Positions 26,129 through 35,000 of a DNA stretch of 45,011 nucleotides are shown piece by piece (position 1 is the stretch's first letter; each line of letters begins with the position of its first letter). Under the pieces are notes generated by a model that ran no database searches, was not told the origin of the DNA, and saw only the letters and a list, made by a program, of their open reading frames with translations. This stretch comes from Desulfobulbaceae bacterium (GTDB lineage: Bacteria > Desulfobacterota > Desulfobulbia > Desulfobulbales > Desulfobulbaceae). The position numbers and the translations under genes are program-made. The DNA lies in contig WFUT01000010.1 of the NCBI GenBank assembly GCA_015484845.1, positions 1 to 45,011 of the forward strand, given 5' to 3'.

Positions 26129-27120
26129 AACAACGGTACTGGCTGCTTGCCTTCCTTTCCCTGGGCCTGAGTTTCGGCATCCCGCTTCTCCTGGGCGGCC
26201 CTGATCTGCTGCCGGTCCTGGCCCGGCTCGAGCCGCGCTGGCTCCTGCTGCTCCTGGGCATGATCCTGGTCTGCTGGAACCTCAACGCCTGCCGCCTTCG
26301 CCTGCTGGCCGGCGGTACCGGCACCCGCATCCGCCACCTGCGGGCCCTGGGCATCCTGATCTCCACCGAGTTTGCCATCTGTGCCACCCCCGGCGGCACC
26401 GGCGGTCCGGTGACCTACACCTGGCTTCTCCGCCAGGACGGCATACCGCCCTCGCGCAGCCTGGCGCTGTATGCTGTTGACCAGTTCATGGACATGCTCT
26501 TCTTCCTGGGCGCCCTGCTCTCCATCTCGCTCTACTGGCTGCTGATCCCGGCCGACCTGCCGTTTCGCTGGGAGATTCTCACCCTGGGTTGCATCCTGAC
26601 CCTCGGCCTGGCGACAAGTATCCTCCTGGTCAAGCGGTACCGGCTGGTACTCCTGGTCAGTGTCAGGATCCTGCGCTTTCTCCGTCTCAGCCCGAAAAGC
26701 CGGAGGCGCGTGGCTCGCGGCATCCTCGAGTTCAGGCGCAACCTGCAGATGGTACGCTCTTTCCGGCCCTCGCGCCTGCTGGCCATCTACCTGCTCTGCA
26801 CGGGCCACTGGCTGCTGCGCTACTCGGTCCTCTACCTGGCCATCCGGGGACTGGGCGCCACCATCTCCTGGAGCTACGCCCTGCTGGTGCAGATGTTTTC
26901 CCTGACCGCCGGCCACCTCACCCTGCTGCCCGGTGGCAGCGGCGGTGCCGAGTTCAGCGGTTCCCTGCTCCTGGCCACCTCTCTTGATCCGGCCACCGCG
27001 GCCGCCGCTGTCCTGATCTGGCGCTTTGTCACCTTTTACTGGTACCTCATCGCCGGTGCGCCGGTCTTCTCGCTCATGGCCGGCCTGCCCCTGTGGCGGC
27101 GGCTGAAGAGCGGCGGCTGA
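26125..27120 (+). CDS. LPGS-type (YbhN-like) multi-span membrane protein
   Basis: 331 residues from a GTG that overlaps the preceding stop (GTGA). About eight membrane helices are visible, for example LLAFLSLGLSFGIPLLL, LLLLLGMILVCW, LFFLGALLSISLYWLL, ILTLGCILTLGLATSILLV and AAAAVLIWRFVTFYWYLIAG. The ATPGGTGGPVTYTWLL segment, with Gly-rich loop, and LLPGGSGGAEFSGSLL are the signatures of the lysylphosphatidylglycerol-synthase transmembrane family (YbhN/AglD). These act as flippases or lipid-linked sugar membrane components, but direct activity is known for few members. Its operon with a glycosyltransferase and deacetylase implies export or flipping of a glycolipid across the inner membrane. 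Confidence 0.83.
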   Translation: MKQRYWLLAFLSLGLSFGIPLLLGGPDLLPVLARLEPRWLLLLLGMILVCWNLNACRLRLLAGGTGTRIRHLRALGILISTEFAICATPGGTGGPVTYTWLLRQDGIPPSRSLALYAVDQFMDMLFFLGALLSISLYWLLIPADLPFRWEILTLGCILTLGLATSILLVKRYRLVLLVSVRILRFLRLSPKSRRRVARGILEFRRNLQMVRSFRPSRLLAIYLLCTGHWLLRYSVLYLAIRGLGATISWSYALLVQMFSLTAGHLTLLPGGSGGAEFSGSLLLATSLDPATAAAAVLIWRFVTFYWYLIAGAPVFSLMAGLPLWRRLKSGG

Positions 27121-27126
27121 ATGGCA

Positions 27127-27155
27127 TTGACAAGTCACCGCCCAATGGCAATAGT
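27127..27155 (+). promoter_or_regulatory. Possible sigma-70 promoter upstream of the usp gene
   Basis: TTGACA (27127-27132), 17 bases, AATAGT (27150-27155). The -35 is perfect and the -10 matches only in part. It lies seven bases after the LPGS-type gene and ~250 bases upstream of the universal stress gene, with a palindromic repeat between them. Confidence 0.35.
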
Positions 27156-27159
27156 CTTA

Positions 27160-27229
27160 CCTGAATCCTGCACCGCTGCGGCCCCGATGCCCCGCGTCTC
27201 CGGCGCACCCGCCGACTGCAGGATCCGGG
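27160..27229. mobile_element. 70-bp MITE-like relative of the fliS element
   Basis: Ends are CCTGAATCCTGCA (27160-27172) and TGCAGGATCCGGG (27217-27229); 11 of 13 positions pair. The flanks are TCTTA (27155-27159) and TCTTT (27230-27234), a 4/5 match that fits an aged 5-bp target duplication. The 44-base GC-rich core (CCGCTGCGGCCCC...) is unlike the AT-rich core of the copy at 7331-7573. It lies in the 284-base region between the LPGS-type gene and the universal stress gene. The rest of that region holds only the candidate promoter and unassigned GC-rich sequence. Confidence 0.75.
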
Positions 27230-27404
27230 TCTTTCACAACACGAGGAAAGATTGATTCTTCCCTGGTCAGGCCTGGCACAGAAGTTCGCCAATCAGGGGG
27301 CGGTCTCCCTGCAGCAGCCGAACCGCGTCCATGGCTGCCGCTCTCCGTGGCCCGGCCTTTTGGCGACACCATTACACAGTTGAAAACAACAGGAGGAAAG
27401 GAGA

Positions 27405-27848
27405 ATGGTAGAGATCAAGAAGGTTGTCGTTCCGGTCGACTTCACAAGCATCATGGACAAGGTGGTCGACTATGCAACCTCAGTGGCGGACAAGCTGGGG
27501 GCCCACGTGACTTTTTTCCACGTTGTCAATGACTTCCAGGGATATGACATGTTGCTGGTCCACCCGTCCTTCGGCGAGATGACCAAGGAGTTGAGGGAGA
27601 AATCCGAGCAGAGGATGGCCGACCTGGTACAGGATTACAAGCACCTCAAGGCCGGGGTCTCGGGCAAGGTGGTGGTCGGTGACGCGGCCGAGGAGATCAT
27701 CAAGTTCGCGGAACAGGAAAAGGCCGACATGATCATCATCGGCACGCACGGTGTCAAGGGGCTGGAAAAGATCCTGATGGGAAGCACGGCAGAGAAGGTG
27801 GTCAAGAAGGCACCCTGCCCGGTTCTCACCTTCAACCCCTACAGGTAG
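27405..27848 (+). CDS. Universal stress protein, UspA family
   Basis: 147 residues, a single Usp domain of normal length. VVVPVDFTSIMDKVVDYATS is the N-terminal strand with the nucleotide-contacting Asp. IIIGTHGVKGLEKILMGSTA fits the G-x2-G-x9-G-(S/T) ATP-binding motif, and KAPCPVLTF ends the domain. Such proteins bind ATP and appear under starvation, redox and other stress. AGGAGG (GGAGGAAAGGAGAATG) gives a good ribosome site. An inverted repeat followed by T-rich sequence after the stop is a likely terminator, so this is probably a single-gene transcript. Confidence 0.92.
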   Translation: MVEIKKVVVPVDFTSIMDKVVDYATSVADKLGAHVTFFHVVNDFQGYDMLLVHPSFGEMTKELREKSEQRMADLVQDYKHLKAGVSGKVVVGDAAEEIIKFAEQEKADMIIIGTHGVKGLEKILMGSTAEKVVKKAPCPVLTFNPYR

Positions 27849-27889
27849 GACGGCCGCGGCCTGTCGTCTGCCCCGAACCACGAACCAGG

Positions 27890-27930
27890 ACTCCGCCACC
27901 GGACCGGCCGGGGCGGAGTTTCCTGTTTTC
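27890..27930 (+). terminator. Rho-independent terminator after the usp gene
   Basis: ACTCCGCC (27890-27897) pairs with GGCGGAGT (27912-27919), with the 14-base loop able to form a second GC-rich stem, then TTTCCTGTTTTC. It begins 41 bases after the usp stop. Confidence 0.7.
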
Positions 27931-27960
27931 CCTGCCGCCGGCATCCTTCATCCCGCTGCC

Positions 27961-29133
27961 ATGGAAACCATCGACCACACTGACACGGTCCGGGAACTGA
28001 TGCTGGACTTTGCCCGGCAGACGGGTCTCTCCCCGGCCGCCCCGGCGCCGGAACGCTACCTGTGGACCGATGCCTTTGCGGTCTGCAACTTCCTGGAACT
28101 CCACCGCCGTACCGGCGACACCCGCTTCATGGACCTGGCCACGACCCTGGCCGGGCAGGTGCACACCACCCTGGGCCGACACCGGCCCGACGACCCGCGA
28201 TCCGGCTGGATCAGCGGCCTCAACGAGGAGGAGGGCCGGCGCCACCCCACTGCGGGCGGCCTGCGTATCGGCAAAAAACTGCCCGAGCGGGGCCCGGACG
28301 ACCCGGTGGACGAGGAGCTGGAGTGGGATCGCGACGGTCAGTATTTCCATTACCTGACCCAGTGGATGCACGCCCTGGCAGCCCTTACCCGCGCCACCGG
28401 TGATCCGAGCTGGAACCGCTGGGCCATGGAGCTTGCCGTCACCGCCTGTGCCCGCTTTGTCCACATCTCGCCCCTGGACGGGCGCAAGCGCATGTACTGG
28501 AAGATGAGCATCGATCTCGGCCGGCCCCTGGTCCCTGCCATGGGCCAGCATGATCCCCTGGACGGCCTGATCACCCTGCACGAGCTGGTGATGACCGGCC
28601 GCGACCACCCGGCCCCCGGCCTGCCGGATCTCGGGGGCGAGATCGCGACCATGGAGGAGATATGCAACGGCCTGGCCTGGGAAACGGACGATCCCCTGGG
28701 CATGGGCGGCCTGCTGACCGCTGCCTGGAGGGCCGCCTCCATGGCCGGCCGCGGCCTCTTCCCCCACCCCGATCTCCCGGCCAGGCTCCTGCGGGCGGCC
28801 CTGGCCGGCCTGCCGGTCTTCGTCCGCAGCGGCACCCTGCGCCTGCCGCCCCACTACCGTCTCGCCTTCCGCGAACTGGGCCTGGCCATCGGCCTGCACG
28901 CGCTCTCTCCCCTGGAACAGATGGTGGAGGAAGCAGCGGCCGACAACGTCACCGCGCCACTGCGCGAACCGCTGCGCAGGGCACTGTCCTACAGGCCACT
29001 GGCCGGGGAAATCGAGACCTTCTGGCTCAGGCCCGAATCAAGAAGCGCCGCCACCTGGCAGGACCACCGGCAGATCAACATGGTCATGCTGGCCACCAGC
29101 CTCCTGCCCGGGGGCTACCTGCGCCTGGACTGA
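27961..29133 (+). CDS. Conserved hypothetical protein, probable alpha/alpha-toroid
   Basis: 390 residues, not confidently assigned. Repeated helical hairpins resemble an alpha/alpha-toroid (glycosidase-like or terpenoid-like) fold: TDAFAVCNFLELHRRTGD, RDGQYFHYLTQWMHALAALT, WNRWAMELAVTACARF and DPLDGLITLHELVMTG have the aromatic and acidic residues commonly lining such a barrel. The GWISGLNEEEGRRHPTAGGL segment has a basic/acidic surface. No signal peptide is visible, so it is probably cytoplasmic. A function in sugar processing is possible but not supported by clear catalytic motifs. It follows the universal stress gene and its terminator and converges with the DUF202 gene, so it is likely monocistronic. 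Confidence 0.65.
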   Translation: METIDHTDTVRELMLDFARQTGLSPAAPAPERYLWTDAFAVCNFLELHRRTGDTRFMDLATTLAGQVHTTLGRHRPDDPRSGWISGLNEEEGRRHPTAGGLRIGKKLPERGPDDPVDEELEWDRDGQYFHYLTQWMHALAALTRATGDPSWNRWAMELAVTACARFVHISPLDGRKRMYWKMSIDLGRPLVPAMGQHDPLDGLITLHELVMTGRDHPAPGLPDLGGEIATMEEICNGLAWETDDPLGMGGLLTAAWRAASMAGRGLFPHPDLPARLLRAALAGLPVFVRSGTLRLPPHYRLAFRELGLAIGLHALSPLEQMVEEAAADNVTAPLREPLRRALSYRPLAGEIETFWLRPESRSAATWQDHRQINMVMLATSLLPGGYLRLD

Positions 29134-29223
29134 CCGCACGCGGCCGTACCGCCGGCAACCCCGACCGGCAGGCCCGGGTAGCCCCCCGGACCTGCGCACG
29201 GACCGGGCGGGTGGCGGCCGTTC

Positions 29224-29604
29224 TCAGCCAACGACTCCCCATACCACCAGCAACGCGATGAGCGAACAGGCGGCAAGGATCAGGCTGAGCAGCCGGACCA
29301 GGGCCGGCGGCACCATGTCCACATCCACGTGGATCAAGCGCAGGTGGAGGTGATGATAGCGCCAGTCGGCGAGCAGAAAGGCGGCGGCGGAAAAAAGAAT
29401 CAGGATGGCGGCGATGACACGGATACTCCACAGCGGCCAGGTATCGCGCATGAACCTGGCCACTCCCAGCCCGGAGACCAGGCAGGCCAGCCCGCTGCGG
29501 ATCCAGGCGGCAAAGGTCCGCTCGTTGGCGAGCACGGTCCGGTCCAGAGCCAGTCTCGTCCTGTCTGGACAGTTGTCGGCAGAGCCGCCTGTCTTCCTGT
29601 CCAT
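29224..29604 (-). CDS. DUF202 (YidH-like) small membrane protein
   Basis: 126 residues, three transmembrane helices. ALDRTVLANERTFAAWIRSG is the conserved DUF202 N-terminal segment (L-A-x-E-R-T-x-x-A-W). The helices are LACLVSGLGVARF, VIAAILILFSAAAFLL and LLSLILAACSLIALLVVW. The family includes YidH and YidG of Escherichia coli and the Vtc1 type of the yeast polyphosphate polymerase complex, though most bacterial members have no known role. It lies downstream of an exported coiled-coil protein and the porin on the minus strand, with 110 bases between, so weak co-transcription is possible. A GC-rich 90-base gap separates its stop from the converging hypothetical gene. Confidence 0.8.
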   Translation of the reverse strand: MDRKTGGSADNCPDRTRLALDRTVLANERTFAAWIRSGLACLVSGLGVARFMRDTWPLWSIRVIAAILILFSAAAFLLADWRYHHLHLRLIHVDVDMVPPALVRLLSLILAACSLIALLVVWGVVG

Positions 29605-29714
29605 CGCTCCCCCCTGCCGGACGCACGGGTGCCCGGCATCCGGCTACTGCCCGTTTTCCGGACAGGCTGCGGGCGGTGCAGGCCCCGTGGCCGGGCCGTG
29701 CTCAGCAGCCCGTC

Positions 29715-30257
29715 TCAGTCGAACTGTCCGGTCGAGATATCTTCTGGCACATTTTCAAACAGGATGGTGCGCTTCGAGGACGGCCGGGCCTCGTCCTTCT
29801 CCTTCTTTGCCTGCTGTACCGCCTCCTCCGGCCGGGCCCGGGACGCGACGTCATCCTTGCCGCCACTGACAAGGCGTTCCAGTTTCCGCTGGTAGGCAGC
29901 GTAGACCCTCTCCCGCCTGCCACCCAGGTCGACGAGCTCGTCGAGCAACTCGTCCCGCCGGGAACCCTCTGCCGTGGCGGCGGCGGCCTTCAGTTTCCCG
30001 ATCCGGGCATCAAGGGCGAGGATCTCTTTCTGCAGCCCGGCATTGAGCTCTCGCGCCTGCCTGCCGACAGAACGGTCCAGCCTGCCATTGTCCACGGAGC
30101 GGAGGATGCCGGCATACAGCTCGACAAAACCCAGCTCCGGGTTACTGCTGCTGTCCGCGGCACGAAGGGGGGCGGGAGAGCCCGCAACGACCACCGCGAG
30201 CAGGACAGCACCACAGAACAGGGACAGGCGACAGGATATCCGTTGCAACATGACCAT
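29715..30257 (-). CDS. Exported coiled-coil protein of unknown function
   Basis: 180 residues from the ATG at 30257, which has AGAGGA five bases upstream. A signal peptide covers about residues 1-33 (SLFCGAVLLAVVVAGSPAPL then RAADS). The mature protein is mostly charged helix: LDRSVGRQARELNAGLQKEI, DARIGKLKAAAATAEGSRRDELL and GGRRERVYAAYQRKLERLVS form heptad-like coiled coils. The last ~40 residues (AVQQAKKEKDEARPSSK) are low complexity. It lies between the porin and DUF202 genes on the same strand, a position common for small periplasmic adaptors, but its function is not known. Confidence 0.65.
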   Translation of the reverse strand: MVMLQRISCRLSLFCGAVLLAVVVAGSPAPLRAADSSSNPELGFVELYAGILRSVDNGRLDRSVGRQARELNAGLQKEILALDARIGKLKAAAATAEGSRRDELLDELVDLGGRRERVYAAYQRKLERLVSGGKDDVASRARPEEAVQQAKKEKDEARPSSKRTILFENVPEDISTGQFD

Positions 30258-30444
30258 TCGTTCCTCTTTTTTTCTCTTTTCAAGGGGGTGTCCGGGCAGG
30301 CGCGTGGCTCTGCCCCGCAGCGCCCGGCATGGGGCACCGGCACATCCCGCACGGCCCGGGAACATCCCGGCCGTACGGGATTGGTTGTTCCGGCCGGGTC
30401 ACGGAAGACGGACACAAGGAGCCGGTTTTTTGCCACCGGACCGA

Positions 30445-31662
30445 TCAGTAGGTGACATAGAAACCAACGACAAAGGTGTCAACGTCCTCCTCGCCGGGGG
30501 TGTCGTTGGTCAGCTTCTCATAGCCGACCTTGACATTGGCGTTATGGCCCTTGATGAAATAGGACAGGCCGATGCGGTAGGCATGCCAGTCGCCGGCATC
30601 ATTGGCGCCGTCGCTGTCCCACTGCTCATACATCAGCCATGGCTGCCACTTGTCGATGTAATAGCCGATCTGGCCATAGAAGCCACTGCCCTGGGCCTGC
30701 GGCGCCGCAACCGCTCCGGCAAAGGGGGTCCTGGTCTTCTCGTCCGCCAGCACGCCCCGGGCGTCATCGAGATCGAGATCGTTGTAGGCCATCTCCGCGG
30801 TTACGGAACCGGGACCAACCGGGTACTCGACAAAGGCATCAAATGTGTAGAAGGCATAGTCGATCTTCTTGCCGGTGAGACTGTCAACGGCAACGTCCGA
30901 CTGGGTGTCATAGCCCGCGCCCAGGGCGATGGTCTTTTTCTTGCCCAGGTAAGTCGACAGGTTGAACAGACCGCTTTCGGCATCAAGGAAATTAAACTGG
31001 ATCCTGCCGGTATAGCGCTCCGAATCCGAGGACCTGGTTGCCGGATCCTGGCCCTCAAAGACGCCCAGGTAGTACTTGAAGTGGGCCGTATCGGTAAACG
31101 ACGTGCTGCCGAACAGGGAGAAGCCCAGGTCACGGACCATGACATCGCCGCCAAGCCCGTCCCTGGTGCCGGCCAGGGTGGCGGTGTTGAAGGCGACCCG
31201 TCCCCGGGAGCCCCAGGTGAGCATGTAGTTGTTGATGCCCGGCCGGTCCATGGTCATGGCGCCGCCGGACGAGGTCATTCCCTCCCGTGTCACGGCCGCC
31301 ATCTGCAGGCCGCCGATGACGTTGAACAGCTTGTGCGGCTTGATCATGATCCAGCCGTCGATCAGGCGTACGTCCCCGCCGCTGTTGATATCGTCATCGG
31401 AGAAGTCGGTCTGCAGGAAACCGGTGACCCATTTCGTGACATTACCCTTGAGGCGGATCCTGGCCCGCCGCAGCTTGAACTCGTTGGTGTTGCTGGTCCG
31501 TGAGCTGTCATTGTGCAGGTACAGGGTCTGCAGCCTGAAGCCGAGATCAAAGTTGGAATCATCGCTGATCGTGATCTTTGCCCCTGCCTGCGCATTCTGA
31601 ACGCCAAAAAACCCCAGAGCCAGAAGAGCAGCCGTCCCCAACAGATACCTTTTCTTCATCAT
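30445..31662 (-). CDS. Phosphate-selective-type porin (OprO/OprP-like)
   Basis: 405 residues including a signal peptide (MMKKRYLLGTAALLALGFFG to A-Q-A, about residue 26). The mature part consists of alternating beta strands: ITISDDSNFDLGFRLQTLYL, EFKLRRARIRLKGNVTKWV and GFLQTDFSDDD, the Arg/Lys-rich first strands of Porin_O_P proteins, and a C-terminal VGYEKLTNDTPGEEDVDTFV ending in VGFYVTY, an outer-membrane insertion strand with terminal aromatic residue. It should form a 16- or 18-stranded trimer in the outer membrane with an anion-preferring pore. AAGGAG gives the ribosome site. A near-perfect 9-bp inverted repeat lies in its leader, and two repeat elements lie farther upstream. Confidence 0.87.
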   Translation of the reverse strand: MMKKRYLLGTAALLALGFFGVQNAQAGAKITISDDSNFDLGFRLQTLYLHNDSSRTSNTNEFKLRRARIRLKGNVTKWVTGFLQTDFSDDDINSGGDVRLIDGWIMIKPHKLFNVIGGLQMAAVTREGMTSSGGAMTMDRPGINNYMLTWGSRGRVAFNTATLAGTRDGLGGDVMVRDLGFSLFGSTSFTDTAHFKYYLGVFEGQDPATRSSDSERYTGRIQFNFLDAESGLFNLSTYLGKKKTIALGAGYDTQSDVAVDSLTGKKIDYAFYTFDAFVEYPVGPGSVTAEMAYNDLDLDDARGVLADEKTRTPFAGAVAAPQAQGSGFYGQIGYYIDKWQPWLMYEQWDSDGANDAGDWHAYRIGLSYFIKGHNANVKVGYEKLTNDTPGEEDVDTFVVGFYVTY

Positions 31663-31688
31663 ACCATCTCTCCTTTGTTGCTGTTTGC

Positions 31689-31711
31689 GGGCATCAGCAC
31701 ACCTGACGCCC
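31689..31711. promoter_or_regulatory. 9-5-9 inverted repeat in the porin leader
   Basis: GGGCATCAG (31689-31697) and CTGACGCCC (31703-31711) pair with one mismatch around CACAC. It ends 26 bases before the porin start and could be an operator or a leader hairpin. No promoter with normal spacing is clear; a TATAAG sits ~70 bases upstream of the start on the minus strand. Confidence 0.45.
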
Positions 31712-31820
31712 AGAGGCCCTTATATCTCTCAAGCTGCGACAACAGGATAAACCAGCATGGCTGGAGTGGGTTCTCGGCTCATCACCTTGGTCACTCATGA
31801 AAATGGGCTGCAGCCCTCAC

Positions 31821-31951
31821 CTGACACCGCAGGGCGGTGCCAGGAGGTTGCGGTGGCACCGGAGGTCCCGGGGTAGAAACCCGGGGGATGCTCTGCTCTT
31901 GCTGCACCGCTTGGCGGTGCAACACCTCACCAGGCGCTCTGCGCCATTTTC
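31821..31951 (+). repeat. Multi-hairpin dispersed repeat, copy A
   Basis: About 130 bases made of consecutive hairpins: GACACCGC / GCGGTG at the start; GGTGCCA and TGGCACC (31836-31842 / 31854-31860); a CCCGGGG region; TGCACCGC-TTG-GCGGTGCA (31903-31921); and GGCGC-TCT-GCGCC (31933-31945). It is closely similar to 36444-36569 (inverted) and 43636-43764. No protein is encoded. It occupies the 388-base gap between the porin and MscK-like genes, with a 36-bp palindromic element ~35 bases after it. Confidence 0.85.
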
Positions 31952-31985
31952 GGATACGCCACAGCAACGGGGACAGTGCCTGTAA

Positions 31986-32021
31986 CCTGAATCCTGCAAA
32001 TTGCCAATTGCAGGATTTAGG
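31986..32021. mobile_element. 36-bp minimal MITE-like palindrome
   Basis: CCTGAATCCTGCA (31986-31998) and TGCAGGATTTAGG (32009-32021) pair at 12 of 13 positions, with only ten bases between. TGTAA lies directly on each side (31981-31985 and 32022-32026), a perfect 5-bp duplication. On the minus strand the first 24 bases match the left end of the fliS element, including AATTGGCAATTT beyond the terminal repeat. It looks like two ends joined with the centre lost, downstream of the MscK-like gene. Confidence 0.85.
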
Positions 32022-32050
32022 TGTAATTAATCCACTCTGTGGTAATTCTG

Positions 32051-35000
32051 TCAAGAACTATCAGCGGCTGCGGTGCCCGGCGATTGCGCGGCAGGTGGAG
32101 TGGCCGTGGTATCGGGCAGGGGTGACGGCCCGGACTCCTGCCCGGACGGCAGTTCCTTGATATAGATGTCCTGCTGCGGGAAGGGGATGCCGATATCGGC
32201 GTCCTTGAGGGCGTCCCAGATGGCAAACATCACCTGGGACTTGACCGAGAGCTGACCGGCCTGGCCGTCGGATTCGGAAAAAAACTCCACCCGGAAGTTC
32301 ACCGACGAACTGCCGAACTCGGTCAGGTAGACCCGGGGTGCCGGGTCCAGGGAGACCTCGGGCACCATGGAAACGGCGTCCAGGAGCACCTCCCGGGCCT
32401 GGTGGGGATCGTCATGGTAGTGGATCCCCACCTGGAAGACGGTGCGGATCAGCCGGTCGGAAAGCGTCCAGTTGGTCACCGGCTCGGTGATCAGCTGGGC
32501 GTTGGGCAGGATGACCTCCTGGTTGTTCCAGGTTCTCAGCGTCAGGGAACGGATGCCGATGCGGGTGATCACTCCCTGCTTGTCGCCGATGGCGATCCAG
32601 TCCTCGATGCGCACCGGTCTCTCGGCAAGCAGGATCAGGCCGCTGATCAGGTTGTTGGCGATGTTCTGCAGCCCGAAACCGATACCCACGCCCAAAGCGC
32701 CGGCAAAAACGGTGAGACTGGTCAGGTTGAAGCCCATGGTGTTGAGGGCGATCAGGACACCGATCACGAGGACCGCGTACTGGGTAAAGATGGAGAGGCT
32801 GTTGCGCAGGCCCCGGTCGGTGACGTTGCGGTAGAAGAGAAAGTAGGCCACCTGCCGGGCCAGGACGCCGACATAGAAGACCAGGACCAGGAGAAAGAGG
32901 GTGGCGGCCACGTTGAACAGGGTGACGGCCTGACCGCCGACATGGAAAAGGGGATAGCCCAGCCAGCTCTTCAGGAACCCGCTCACCGCGTTGCCGCTGC
33001 CCCAGCCGTAGAGACGTGCCAGGCCCCAGAGAACGATGGCGACCAGGACGAGCTGCAGCATGTGTTCCAGGGAATCGAGCAGCCGTGGCCCCAGGCCATC
33101 CCGGCCGCTGCCCCCCTGTTCCAGGCGCTGTCTCCAGTTCCTGAGCAGGTCCCTGACCAGGTCACTGGCCACCATCCAGGCCATGATCACGGCCAGGAAG
33201 ATGGCCAGCTGCGCCGCCACGAACCAGGCCAGGTTGATGTAGCCTGCCAGTCCGACCACGGCGGCGGTCAGGGCGGTGAGAGGAATGGAGAGGCTGGCCA
33301 GGGCCACCATCCTGACCCAGAAACCCGACTTCCACTCGGCGTGGATCCGGGAGACCAGCAGGGTCCGCAGCCGCATGAACAGGTAGACCACCAGGAGCAG
33401 GAGCAGCATGAAGGCCCGGTCGATCACGTCGCGCAGCCGGGTCGAAAGCAGGCCAATATTTCCCAGGCCCACCAGGAGCGTGAACAGGGCGCTGACCGAG
33501 GCGACCAGGACAATGGTGTAATGGAGACGGGCCTGGCGGTGCTCCGGCGCCACCATGGGCGAGACAAAGACCCAGTAACTGAGCTTGATCACGAGCTGGA
33601 GGACAAACCAGATACTGACCAGGAGGACCAGGACGTGGAAGGAGACCGGGTCAATGCCGGTGAGCAGGCCAAAGAGCAGCAGGGAGCCGCCCAGGAGGAC
33701 CACCGGCCGACAGCCCCGCAGCAGGGCCACGAAGATGGCCCTGGCCCGGACCGTGAACCGAAGATCCTGCGCCGCCTGGCCCGTGGGCGGGGACGGCAGG
33801 CGGCCCAGGCCCAGGCTGAGCAGAAGCAGGGCCAGGAGGCCACCAAAGAAGATCAGGCGGCGGCCGGTGTCAGAGGTGGCCCAACCCGAGGCCATCTGGC
33901 CGGCGATACGCCCGGCTATGGCGACAAAGGACCTGGGCAGGGTGACCAGTTCCAGGGCCAGCGCCTTCCAGGCCGACAGGTCGCGGGGCAGGATCTGGCG
34001 GGCGGTCAGGCTCTGCTTGACATTGGCGGCATAGGCGTTGCGGACGCTTTCCAGTGCCTGGCTGACCCTGGTCTCCAGGGCCTGGAGATTGTCAAGCTGC
34101 TGGTTGAGGCTGTCGATGATCCCCTGGAGGATCTTTTTCTCCTGGGCAAAGATCCTGGCCGGCACCTCTTTGAGCGCATACTGTTTCTGGAGCAGGGACC
34201 ACTGCTGGCTGAAGAGCGCCAGCTTGCCGCTGGTCAGGGTCTGGAGCTGCTGCAGCTCGTCGTTGATCTGCTGCAGCGTCTGCTGGTAGCTCTTGAGCGT
34301 CTCCGCGGCCAGCCCCGTCACCGTGGCCAGGTTCATGGCATCGAGCCGGTTCCAGATCTCCTGTATCCTGAGCCGGGTCCGCAGGACGTTGAGCGACTCC
34401 TCCTCTGCCTCGATGCGCCAGTGGATCAGGTCCCGCCGGACAGCGGTTTTATTGTCGGCCCCGGTGAGGGCCGCCAGTTGCCTGCGCAGGCGGGCCGTCT
34501 CCTCCTGGACATCCTGTTCCTCTCTCTGCAGGCGGTGCTGCAGCTCCTCCAGGGATTCACGGTGCCGCTTCTTCTGCTGCTGCTGATAGACCGCCTGCAC
34601 GTTCTGCCACCAGGAGGTGGCCAGCTCGAGCCTGGTCTTGAGCAGGCTCTTACGCTCCTGGAGCTGGGCCAGCCGCTGCTGCTCCACCGCCAGGAGGGCG
34701 CCGAGTTCCTGCAGTTTCTTCTCGGTTGCGGCCTGGGTCTGGGCCTGGGGCGGATTCTTGCCGGCAGTGCCGGCCTTGGCGCCCTGCGCGCCGAGCTTCT
34801 TTATCCTGTCCTGGAGATCCTGGATCTTTTGCTCTTCGTTGGTCAGGTCGAGCTCCACGGAATGGACCTTGAGCCTGGCCGATTCCATGGCCAGCCTGGT
34901 CTCCTCCAGCATGGTGTCGGAGACCGTCTCCTCGCGCAGCCGGGCCAGCCTGGACTCCAGTTTCTTCTGTTCCTCCGCCACCTCGGCCTGGAGTTTCTTC

